Shown in pieces: positions 11,975 to 20,582 of a stretch of DNA of 64,000 bases. The position numbers and the translations under genes were made by a program. Source of the DNA: Lycorma delicatula (Eukaryota; Arthropoda; Insecta; Hemiptera; Fulgoridae); contig NC_134456.1 of the NCBI RefSeq assembly GCF_047948215.1, positions 204,894,036 to 204,958,035 on the forward strand, in the 5' to 3' direction. The notes below the pieces were generated by a model. That model was not told the origin of the DNA. It searched no databases and saw only the letters and a program-made list of their open reading frames with translations. Numbering within the stretch: position 1 is the stretch's first letter; the number at the start of each line of letters is the position of its first letter.

Positions 11975-12127
11975 CTCCATAACACCAACAACTCTTGCAT
12001 ATTGTCCCTGGCCACCATGCTGTTTTTTATGCAGGTAATCAAATTCAAAAGGAGCAACTAAAGTTTCTCTGAATGATACTTTTGGTTTACCAAGTTCTAC
12101 CTTGCAACCATATTCCTTTTCCATTCT
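11975..12127 (-). pseudogene. GFM1: GFM1-like exon b (start of domain IV), open
   Basis: An exon of 153 bp (51 codons, phase 0 at both ends), acceptor CTTTCAG and donor GTGATA. It encodes [19 protein letters not shown], then a conserved stretch with [14 protein letters not shown], the loop typical of EF-G domain IV (family form HKKQSGG-GQYG). No stop or frameshift is present, so this exon alone looks functional. Confidence 0.85.
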
Positions 12128-13253
12128 CTGAAAGAAATAAAATTACAAAAGTCATACCATGAAATCATACAGCATTGGTACCTCACACCATAATTTGTTA
12201 TGGGTATATACCCATACTTTAAAAGTAGTGATACAATTGGTAAATACATATTGGCATCCTTCAGTCATGTTAAGTATAAATCAAATTAATCTCATTTTGT
12301 AATTTACATTGGATTTTTAACTGATTACTATTCTATTTTACATTTTCCTTAGCTCCTAAATTTGATAATGGTATTATTTCGGCAGACCATCAATTAATTT
12401 TCTTCAACTTTATATCAAATTACTACTTTTAAGAGGGTTAATTTACTATATTCACCACTATAGGAGTGCATGGCTGCTTGAATGAGCACTAATGTTTCAC
12501 CAGATACATGCACCAATATTATAAATTAATGGGCTGTAAGTTAAGCATTGGAAAAAATCAATGTTGTTTATAAACTACAAGACCTTTTTTTTTTGCTTAA
12601 TGATATCGCCACGTAAGCTTGAAGCTTGTGCATAAGGTATTGAAAATGTAATTTTGTAGTGTGTGTGTGTGTGAAAAATGCCATGCCTGGCTCGGATTTG
12701 AATCTGAGACCTCCGGATGAAAGGTTGAGATGCAACCACTTGCATCACAGAGGCCAGAAATGTTAAATAATATTAAATAACTAATTAATGTTAAATAACA
12801 GTGAACAGAGAGAAAAATTTCCATTATTAGCAATTCATCAAATGAACTATTGCATACACTTGCAAAAACTCTTTCTATGAAAAAAGAATACGTCACTGTT
12901 ATTAAGAATGAGAAATATTGTAACATATTTATGCAAAAAAATTATATTATTACAGGATGAAATTTGAATAGAATTTGAATATTCATTTTATGCTTTTGAT
13001 GTAACATGCAAAATGTTGTTGTTGCAGAGGGACATTGTACATTAAGACATCTTTATAAACATTATGCACAGATGATGGAAACTAAACAACATATTTATAA
13101 AGCATGCAAGTACTGTTAAGTGGTTTCTTGTGTAACATAAACACTTTCTTCATTAATCTACATCTCAATAGGGCCTGTACTCTATAATATCTTCAAATAG
13201 TTGATATTAACTAAAGCAAATATTAAAAAACAATAAAATTACATTACATATAC
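12128..13253. other. Intron between GFM1-like exons a and b
   Basis: About 1.1 kb, AT-rich. It contains the SINE at about 12597-12756; nothing else recognised in the remainder. Confidence 0.6.
12597..12756 (-). mobile_element. Second tRNA-derived SINE family copy
   Basis: Minus-strand sequence starting near 12756 reads GGCCTCTGTGATGCAAGTGG (A-box-like, TGATGCAAGTGG), then about 30 bases later GATTCAAATCC (12704-12694, matching the B-box GGTTCGAATCC in most positions), then GAGCCAGGCATGGCATTTTT and a GT-rich tail at about 12658-12672 on the plus strand. A-to-B spacing is tRNA-like, but the cloverleaf is not intact and the body continues past the tRNA part, so this is a SINE and not a tRNA gene. 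It is a different family from the one at 5607-5969. No clear target duplication. Confidence 0.6.
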
Positions 13254-13441
13254 CTGAGCATATATTTCAAGATGTAGTTCACCCATTCCAGATGCAAGTG
13301 TTTACTTGATATCAGAATAATAATAAAAATGAAACGTTGGATCTTCCTTTGTGAATCTAGACACCGCCTTGCTAAAATTGTCACAGTCTTTTGAATAAAC
13401 TGGTTTTATAGCCATTGATACAACTGGCTCAAAATGAATTC
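13254..13441 (-). pseudogene. GFM1: GFM1-like exon a (domain III), nonsense mutation
   Basis: An exon of 188 bp, with acceptor TTTTGCAG before 13441 and donor GTATAT after 13254. It starts in phase with two bases of a split codon and reads 62 codons covering the [24 protein letters not shown] and SGMGELHLEIYAQ segments of EF-G domain III. Codon 46 is TAA (13304-13302), in the place where family members usually have Glu (a GAA to TAA change is inferred). No upstream exon is recognisable between here and the satellite at about 15865. Confidence 0.85.
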
Positions 13442-13739
13442 CTGCAAAAAGTACGAGTAATTGAAATCAATATTACTTAATAAAATTTAATAATTGCAAA
13501 TGTAATTAGCAATAAAATCAAACAAATGTACATATAAAGCATCAGTTTGCAATGATAAGATTCAACATTGTGTACAAATGTACAGTTTCCAATTTACAAC
13601 ATAAAAAAAAAACAACAGGAGAAACAAGATAGAAAACAGTACAATCTTAGTTAAATATTTCCAAAATTTGCTAAATTGTGAGAACCAAAAGATATTTTTT
13701 CATAATATTTAATATTTCCACTAGTATTATCGTAACTGA

Positions 13740-14290
13740 TTTGTGTTATTTTCTGCCTTTCCTAACAACTGTAGTTGATGCATTTTGGAGTACCTCCATT
13801 CTCAAAACTACTTTTAACATTGAGTCTTCCTATGTTGGAATTATCAAATAATAGCAATATTAAGCTCCTCCCACGGCTGTCCTTAGTGTTACGACCTCTT
13901 CTGCTTTGTCCCTCCTACTATAATGGTTATACAACCTATCCTTCTTTTTATTCTTTATTTTAACAATTATAAATTTTAAAATATTACATTGGATTGAGTT
14001 TTTATTTGTTCATTAATTATCTACTGCTCTTTACTTTAACTTTAGCTTGAATATTTCCATGTTTTCTGGATTATCTAAATGTTTTCCTTTTTCTGCGTAA
14101 CATAGTGTTTTCATACACTTTACCATTTCACTGGGAATATGTCCTTTTTTCTATCAAATGTGTTGAATAATCTAATTTTTTCTCATATTTATATAACTTT
14201 ATATGTTCATTAAATTTTTGACCCATTTGTCCTACACACGTCACATTACAATCACATGTATTTATTTATTTAGTGTATTCCATTTTTGTT
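13740..14290 (-). mobile_element. Penelope-like element fragment with GIY-YIG endonuclease remnant
   Basis: The minus strand from about 14260 reads YMCDCNVTCVGQMGQKFNEH, resembling the Cys-rich approach and Y-GQTGR-F--R--EH core of GIY-YIG domains of Penelope-like elements. It continues with LDYSTHLIEKRTYS (compare FA-HLLE--HS) and RKRKTF / KGKHLDNPENME (compare KGK-LD-LE--EI). The Arg of GQTGR is lost and frameshifts and stops occur, so it is inactive. The following 300 bases to about 13740 may be the element's 3' region, but I see only weak support for that end. Confidence 0.5.
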
Positions 14291-14374
14291 GTATTATATT
14301 ATATTTATTATACTACTTTGTATTTTTCTTCTGTATTGTAAGATAAAATGATAAAATCCAAGAAAATATTACAA

Positions 14375-15550
14375 TAAAAGTCCATCAAAAATATTATGGA
14401 TTGCTGTAAATGTCAAAATATAACGTATGCTATAAGTTTTATTGATTTTCAAAAAGGATATGATTCAGTAGTAGAACCTCATTCACTTTTTTCAACATTA
14501 ACAGAATTAGGTTTGAATAAAAAAAAAAAACTGCAAATTTAATCAAAGCATTTTAACTGCATCTTGCAAATTTAATTAACTAACCCATACTCAAAAGTAA
14601 AATTTTTAGGAAAACTACTGGATCCTTTTCTCTTTAAAACTGATGTAGAACAATATGAACTTTCTCCAGTACTTTTTAACTGCACTCTTGTAAATGTAGT
14701 TAGAAAAATGGAACAAAAATTTAAATGAAAATTGTGGAATAAAACTGGGAACTAAGGACAGAAGATTAACTGTCTAGTTTTCTGATGGTATGGCTTTTTA
14801 GCTACAAACTGGAAAGAAGCTGAACAACAAATAAGAAAACTGGAAAAACAATCTACTAAACTGGGATTAAAAATCTTCTTTAATAAAATTAAAATTTTGA
14901 TGAATGTTAGAAACTGCCCAAATTATCTAAGTATAGGTAATAAAAAAAGGAGATAGTGGATAATTTTAAATATCTCAGTGTTTGGATCAGTTAGAATTCT
15001 ATAGATAAAAAAGTGCTAACAGTTAAGATCTAGTAAAATGTAATTAATATTCTAGCTAACGAAAAACACATATAAACAGTCTTCATCACAGAATTTAAAA
15101 TTTTGACATAATAAAACTGTGATAAAGCAGAAAGCACTTTATGCAGCAGGAACCCTAAGAGTGTGCAACAAAGGTCTATTAGAAAATTTGAAAAGAGAGA
15201 AAGGAAAATTAAAAGAAATATTAGATCCTAAATTTCAAACTAATAAGGTAAAATTAATTCCAAATAACAAACATTATACTAAAAAAAACTGTTAAGACAC
15301 AATAAGCGAAGACCAACTGCAATTTATTAACATATATTTAGAATGAATAACAGAAGATTAACAAAGCAAATTTTGGATTTCTTACAAAGTAAAAAAACCA
15401 AAAGGAAATGGTTCACACAAGTCCAAGAAGACCTGAAAGACCCAAGAAAAACCAAAGTGGAAGAACAACAGAACTAAACCTTCTAAAGAACGAAAAAAGC
15501 TATCAGAAAGAATGAAAAGATATACTGGATAGATAGAAAAGCAAAAAACA
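14375..15550 (+). mobile_element. Non-LTR retrotransposon reverse transcriptase fragment, decayed
   Basis: Plus-strand translation gives, in order: ISFIDFQKGYDSVVEPHSLF (RT motif A, family FIDF-KAYDSV) at about 14440-14500; LSPVLFNCTL (motif B, family GLSPLLFN) near 14670; a degraded SDGMAF in the place of the YADD motif near 14780; WKEAEQQIRKLEKQSTKLGL near 14813; KTVIKQKALYAAGTL near 15115; and KGNGSHKSKKT near 15405, the usual C-terminal region. Frameshifts and stops are frequent. It is a different family from the minus-strand LINE at 3355-4660. The 5' endonuclease part is absent. Confidence 0.75.
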
Positions 15551-15864
15551 ACTGCAAATGAAATAATGATCTTACATGTTCTGAGATAAACTATTGAAAA
15601 AAAATTCATTACATAAGGGTTTTTTGTAACTAAATATTTCAGTTTCAAAATGTATAACAAGTTATGAATAAAAAAAATTAAATAAGTAGATAAATATATT
15701 AATTGAGCAGATAGAGTTTTAACCACTACAAAATTTACTACAGCAAATAAATTATTGTAATGGGTCCGGGAAAAATATGCAAAATAAAAGTGTAAACACG
15801 GACAGCAGAAATTGATTAAATATTTAATTTGTTAATTAACAAATTAATGAAAGCAACTTGTTTT
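15551..15864. other. Short stretch between LINE relic and satellite edge
   Basis: About 310 AT-rich bases with no recognised feature. Similarity to the satellite becomes visible at about 15865, so the junction lies at the right end of this stretch; the exact breakpoint is not resolvable by eye. Confidence 0.5.
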
Positions 15865-16204
15865 TATAGGGATACTTGTAATTCTTACAAGTTGCCTTGT
15901 TATGATATTCAGTAAATATTCTCGTAATTTTCCAATTAGAAATAATTTCTTTATGCACTACAACAGGTTTAACATATTAATGATACTACAGTAGCGAACC
16001 CTTTGAATGTATCTTTTAAAAACCAATCAAAAATTATAAAAAAATTTGCTCGGTGTGAGGTTTGAAAATAACTTGATAACTAGGTTAGCTCAGCACTCGG
16101 TAACGTTTCTACTACATTCCTAATCGTAATTTTACTGCATCTCCTTTGAAAAAAATTGCAAACTAAATTAGCACAGTTATTCTTTCATCACGGTACAAGT
16201 TTCT

Positions 16205-16206
<2 letters not shown>

Positions 16207-16247
<41 letters not shown>
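16207..16247. repeat. (AT)20 microsatellite in the edge fragment
   Basis: About 20 uninterrupted AT dinucleotides. At the corresponding place in every internal unit (for example near 20335) there is instead a short ttattacacacatcc-like sequence, so the microsatellite expanded only in the edge copy or was never copied inward. Confidence 0.95.
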
Positions 16248-16250
<3 letters not shown>

Positions 16251-16445
16251 TTCTCTACGCTCCAATGTGAATATCTGATACTTCTCTTCATAGCAATTTT
16301 CTTTTTTTTGGAACGATTACAATCTAAGATATACTATTTAATAACGGATCATCGTTTTGTAAAATAAAATGAAGAGAGCAACCTAAAAAAATAGGCTTGC
16401 CAACTAAGAAATATGTCCGTACCTTCTATACGTGACTGCCCGTCA

Positions 16446-16465
16446 CCGGATATACGAAGATCCGG
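16446..16465. repeat. Inverted repeat CCGGAT/ATCCGG at the C/A boundary
   Basis: Six-base arms (16446-16451 and 16460-16465) around an 8-base loop. It is conserved in each unit just before subunit A (for example near 20545 in unit 1) and also in the edge fragment. It could form a short hairpin; function is unknown. Confidence 0.7.
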
Positions 16466-16559
16466 CAAATCGAGGATGAATCGATGGAGATCAGCTACAC
16501 CTTACTTTATATTCTAACTCCGACCCACCCGAAACCGAAACTACTGGGGCCGCAGCCTC

Positions 16560-16860
16560 ATGCCCAGAAACCCGAGGTCAAAGACCAAAGCTGCTACAGT
16601 CGAGACCGCCGAGGTAATAACCCAGACCGAGACCAGCGAGACCGCCGAGGCCAACGACCAGGATCGGGTTCGAAGAGACCGCCGAGGCCGAAGTCCCAGA
16701 CCGAGACCGCCAAGACCGCCGAGGCTTATACCCAGACCGAGACCGCTGAAACCGCCTTAGTCAACGACCAAAAATTAGACGGCCGCAGCCCAAGTCCCAG
16801 GCCGATAACGCCGAGACCGCCGAGGTCATAGACCCAGACCGAGATTGGCGTTACCGCTGA
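16560..16860. repeat. Degenerate GC-rich minisatellite in subunit A (counterparts in B and C)
   Basis: Built from variants of GAGACCGCC, GAGGCC and CCAGACCGAGACC, rich in CpG and purine-biased on the plus strand within otherwise AT-rich DNA. Counterparts lie at about 17850-18140 (B) and 19130-19430 (C). The open frames here (Arg/Pro-rich, or ETAEV-like repeats, on different frames) follow from the repeated words. Several copies per unit make this the likely hot spot for slippage. Confidence 0.85.
16639..16689. repeat. 37-bp segment between 14-bp direct repeats, kept only in unit 1 subunit A
   Basis: agaccgccgaggcc occurs at 16639-16652 and 16676-16689. All other A subunits have a single copy, with the intervening bases missing. 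B and C subunits have the intervening sequence (with ggatcgggttcgaag or a variant), so its presence is ancestral and its absence is a deletion between direct repeats. Confidence 0.9.
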
Positions 16861-17121
16861 GAATTGGACATTGACCGAGGCCTACCAGACAAACAAGTTA
16901 CAAAATTCAAACCGGGATATTTGTTTCCAGATAACAAAAGAGATATGCGTGTGGCTGAAAACCTACTCTGAATACGCGGTTTCCCAATAGACCGAAACAT
17001 TTATCGTGGCCAAACATGAAAAATAGAAGTCAGAGTGGTAAAACACCGAAAGAATAACTAGAAAATATTAGCTACGCAAACAAAAATAATAAATAGAAAA
17101 TCGATTAGCAAGATCATGTTA

Positions 17122-17135
17122 GCCGATATTTCGGC
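17122..17135. repeat. Hairpin-forming GCCGA-TATT-TCGGC in the conserved block
   Basis: Perfect 5-base arms with a 4-base loop. In most B subunits one base of the arm is lost (tcgcc), except in units 6 and 12, which read tcggcc. Function unknown. Confidence 0.6.
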
Positions 17136-17274
17136 CTTTCCTAAGGCAAGTGAAAATTTTATTCGTATAGAAACTTGTTTAAACAGAGTTATCAGTTTTA
17201 TTGCTCTTGCACTGACGCCATTCACAATGCAAAACTGCGTAACACGTAGTATTTTTGGCAGCAGTTTTTGCACT

Positions 17275-17282
17275 CCCCCCCC
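17275..17282. repeat. Poly-C tract of variable length
   Basis: Eight Cs in most A subunits, nine in units 5 (near 33523) and 12 (near 61953), and seven in B (18561-18567). It is a simple homopolymer length marker and shifts the overlapping open frames, which is further evidence that they are not maintained. Confidence 0.85.
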
Positions 17283-17774
17283 AACATTTCATACCGTGTG
17301 TAATTCAAATGTCCGCGGGTGCGCGATTTTTGTGTCTTAATGTAAGTACCGAAGAAAAATTAGTATTTTATTTCTTTTCCTATCATAATCTAAGGAACCA
17401 TTCTTGAAAAAGGCTATGAAAATAATTTTGCCAAATTATTCGTTCATCACGGTACACGTTTCTTATGTATTTACTATTTTCTAAGTTCAAATACAAAAAC
17501 GGGATATTTTACTTTTAACGAATTTGGATATTTCACAAATATATTTACTTACGACTAATAATTTATTTTTAAGAACGTAACTTCCTTTCTTAGCGCTGAC
17601 CTAAAGAACTTTTTACAAAAACAAATTTCATAATTTTGACCGTAGACCTGGTTATTATTTACCATTATTTTATGAAACATTTCAATCCCGGTTATGTAGC
17701 AGTGTAAGGAGACAAAAATGACCGTAAAGTGACGGCTTGCAATCAAACAAAGAGTGTCCGAACCATGATGACAA

Positions 17775-19056
17775 GATCAGCCACACCTTATGAAATCTCC
17801 AAACACCATACGACCCGTAACCGACACTATCAAGGCTATAGCCTCATACCCGGAAACCCGAGGTCTAAGAACAAAGCTGCTACAGTCGAGACCGCCGAGG
17901 TCGTAACCCAGACCGAGACCAGCTTGACCGCCTAGGCCAACGACCAGGATCGGGTTCGAAGAGACCGCCGAGGCCGAAGTCCCAGGCCGAGACCGCCAAG
18001 ACCGCCGAGGCTAAAACCCAGACCGAGACCGCTGAAACCGCCTTGGTCAAAGACCAAAAATTAGACGGCCGCAGCCCAAGTCCCAGGCAGATAACGCCGC
18101 GACCGCCGAGGTCATAGACCAAGACCGAGACCGGCGTTACCGCTGAGAATTGGACATTGACCGAGGCCTACTAGACAAACAAGTTACAAAATTTAAACCG
18201 GGATATTTGTTTCCAGATAACAAAAGTGATATCCGTGTGGCTGAAAACGTACTCTGAATACGCGGTTTCCCAATAGACCGAAAGATTTATCGTGGCCAAA
18301 CATGAAAAATAGAAGTCAGAGTGGTAAAACACCGAAAGAATAACTAGAAAATATTAGCTATGCAAACAAAAATAATAAAGAGAAAATCGATTTGGACGAT
18401 CATGTTAGCCGATATTTCGCCTTTTGCTAAGGCAAGTGAAAATGTTATTCGTATAGAAAATTGTTTAAACAGAGTTATCAGTTTTATTGCTCTTGCCTTG
18501 ACGCCATTCACAATGCAAAACTGCGTAACACGTAGTATTTTTGGCAGCAGTTTTTGCAATCCCCCCCAACATTTCATACCGTGTGTAATTCAAATGTCCG
18601 CGGGTGCGCGATTTTTGTGTCTTAATGTAAGTACCGAAGTAAAATTAATATTTTATTTCTTTTTCTATCATAATCTTCCGAACTATTCCTGAAAAACGCT
18701 TTGAAAATATATTAAACATTATTCATTCATCACAGAACATGTTTCTTATGTATTTACAATTTTTTTAACTTTAAATATAAAAACCTGATATTTTACTTTT
18801 AACGAATTTGGATTTTTCACAAATATATTTACTTACAATTAAGGATTTATTATTAATAACCTAATTTCCTTTTCTTAACGCTTACCAAAAGATCTTTTTA
18901 TAAAAAAGTTTCACAATTTTCACCGTACACCTTGTTATTTTTTACCATATTTTATGAAACATTTCAATCTCTGTTATGTAGCAGTGTAAGGAGAAGAAAA
19001 TTACCCTAAAGTGACGGCTTGCAATCTAACAAAGTTTGTCCGAACGACGAAGACGT
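17775..19056. repeat. Subunit B of unit 1
   Basis: A 1282-bp subunit beginning gatcagccacaccttatg. Same order of parts as A: GC-rich minisatellite, shared 300-bp block (about 18315-18615), AT-rich tail ending with tgtagcagtgtaagg and a gcttgcaatctaac word also seen near the end of A. Confidence 0.9.
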
Positions 19057-19579
19057 GATCAGCCACACCTTATGAAATCTCCAAACACCATACCACCCGT
19101 AACCGACACTATCGAGGTTATAGCCTCATACCCGGAAACCCGAGGTCTAAGACCAAAGCCGCTACAGTCGAGACCGCCGAGGTCATAACCCAGACCGAGA
19201 CCAGCGAGACCGCCGAGGCCAACGACCTGGATCGGTTTGGACTAGACCGCCTAGGCCGAAGACCAAGACCGAGACCGCCAAGACCGCCGAGGCTAAAACC
19301 CAGACCGAGACCGCTGTAACCGCCTTGGTCAAAGACCAAAAATTAGACAGTCGACGCCCAAGACCCAGAACGATACCGCCGTGACCGCCGAGGTCAAAGA
19401 CCCTGACCGAGACCGGCGTGACCGCTGGGAATTAGACATTCACCGTGGCCTACTAGTACACCGAGTTTTAAATTCGACACCGCAATGCAATCATAACGGT
19501 ATCGGTTTAGCTGAAGACCTAAACTTAATACACACATCCCCCAATTTCCAGAAAGATTACATTGTGGCCAAACATTAAA

Positions 19580-20280
19580 AGTTTGTATTATGAAAATGTA
19601 TGACTGCATTAGTACATCTTCTCGATTCTTCAGTAGCCAAGTCATCATTAATTAAATGAAAAACATTAATCTTAGACTTGTTCACTTATGTGGAATTTCT
19701 TCTTCGTTTAATAATATAATGAATATCGTTTAATTTGCTTTCATACTCCATATGTAAAAAAACTGCTACAACCTCTACGAATTTACTCGTTTCTTAAGAC
19801 ATATCTGTCGATTCTATGATTCCTTGTGATCTACACTCCCTCCTTCTTCTGCGAGAGACGAATCTCTTCTACTCCAATCATGTGGTAATCCTTCATTTTT
19901 AATTTAAAAACAAATTCAAAATAGTCATGTTAGGATAAGTTTTACACGTAGCAAGAAAAATTCTAACTAGTTTTATATTAGTTATACGGACATTTTGATA
20001 ATTTCATCTTACTTCCTGTTGTCTTGTTATGATATTGTGTTAACATTCTCCTAATTGTCAATTAGAAATTTATTCTTTATGCACTATAAAATGTTTAACA
20101 TATACATCATAGTACAGTATCGATTCCTCCGAATGTATCTTATAAAAACCAATCGTAATTTTATAATAAACTTTGCTCGGTGTGAGGTTTGAAAGTAAGT
20201 TGATAACTAGGTTAGCTCAGCACTCGGTAACATTTCTACTTCATCCCTTATCAGAGTTCTACTGCATCGTCTTTAAAAAA
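19580..20280. repeat. C-specific segment of the satellite unit
   Basis: About 700 bp present once per 4.06-kb unit and in part in the edge fragment, but not in A or B. AT-rich. It contains TATA-like ttataaaaacc near 20131 and the palindrome at 20051-20065. Nothing coding recognised. It is the natural single-copy-per-unit probe for this satellite. Confidence 0.75.
20051..20065. repeat. Palindrome CTAATTG-T-CAATTAG
   Basis: Perfect 7-base arms around one base, present in each internal C subunit; the edge fragment has a broken version (gtaattttccaattag). Back-to-back TAATTG words resemble homeodomain core sites, but such words are common in AT-rich DNA. Confidence 0.5.
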
Positions 20281-20582
20281 GATTTGAAACTAATTTGTGC
20301 ACAATTATTCATTCATCACTATACTAGTTTCTTATTACACACATCCATTTTTCTACGCTCCAATATTAATATCTGATACTTTAATTCTTTGCAATTTTCT
20401 TTTTTTTTGGAACGATTACAATCTAAGATATACTATTTAATAACGGACCATCGTTTTGTGAAGTACAATGAAGAGAGCAACCTAAAAAAATAGGCTTGCC
20501 AACTAAGAAATATGTCCGTACCTTCTATACGTGACTGCCCGTCACCGGATATACGAAGATCCGGCAAATCGAGGATGAATCG

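Larger units (their letters stand above)
2924..13441 (-). pseudogene. GFM1: Mitochondrial elongation factor G1 (GFM1-like), 3' half, multi-exon pseudogene
   Basis: Six minus-strand exons (13441-13254, 12127-11975, 9286-9169, 8156-8037, 6959-6799, 3109-2924) match in order the C-terminal part of mitochondrial EF-G1, the GTPase that translocates peptidyl-tRNA on mitoribosomes. Recognisable words include [55 protein letters not shown] and GKGEYSMKYSRY. Every junction has an AG acceptor and a GT donor, and all phases join without a frameshift (188, 153, 118, 120, 161 and 186 bp). Three in-frame stops break the frame: TAA at 13304-13302, TAG at 6870-6868 and TGA at 3088-3086. Introns are retained, so this is a duplicated or inactivated locus rather than a retrocopy. 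The GTPase domain exons are not found in the 2.4 kb before the satellite. The GAHHIVDS region points to GFM1 rather than GFM2. Assembly error could mimic stops, but three independent ones make that unlikely. Confidence 0.85.
15865..16483. repeat. Diverged edge fragment of the satellite (C-subunit 3' part)
   Basis: Aligns with the 3' part of subunit C (compare 20010-20582): shared words include cttgttatgatatt, tttgctcggtgtgaggtttg and ggttagctcagcactcggtaac. Left of about 16300 it differs at many positions and by indels, unlike the near-identity among internal units; right of that (16300-16483) it is almost identical to interior units. It marks the boundary of homogenisation. Confidence 0.85.
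17040..17340. repeat. Conserved block shared by subunits A and B, absent from C
   Basis: Compared with about 18315-18615 in B, there are only about a dozen or so differences over 300 bases, fewer than in the AT-rich sequence that follows. Opposed open frames of 70-110 codons run through it on both strands. Differences between A and B in the plus frame are mostly amino-acid changing (for example A to P, P to A, F to V, T to N), which argues against purifying selection on protein. Confidence 0.75.
16489..17774. repeat. Subunit A of unit 1
   Basis: Runs from the gatcagctacacc word to the next gatcag at 17775: 1286 bp here, 1249 bp in other units, the difference being the 37-bp segment. Order: short 5' part, GC-rich minisatellite (about 16560-16860), a block strongly shared with B (about 17040-17340), then AT-rich sequence. 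The 5' 60 bases differ from those of B and C. Confidence 0.9.
16484..20582. repeat. Satellite unit 1 (4099 bp)
   Basis: Longest unit. Subunit A keeps a 37-bp segment absent from subunit A of every other unit. Other states: A has cctaccagac, the A/B junction reads gacaaaaatg, B has cttgaccgcctagg, and C has cattttgataa. Confidence 0.95.

Noticed and set aside
12689..12756. tRNA gene.
   Set aside because: A- and B-box-like words are present, but the cloverleaf is not maintained and the sequence continues into a SINE body and GT-rich tail.
12597..12926. A 109-codon minus-strand open frame.
   Set aside because: It runs through the SINE and its flank; no homology-like motif.
15382..15726. A 114-codon minus-strand open frame with hydrophobic content.
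   Set aside because: Largely antisense to the LINE relic and AT-rich; membrane-like composition is expected from T-rich codons and there is no motif.
16560..19430. Regularly repeated short words in the minisatellite suggestive of a CRISPR array.
   Set aside because: No constant repeat with unique spacers; the words are degenerate and adjacent, and the genome is eukaryotic.
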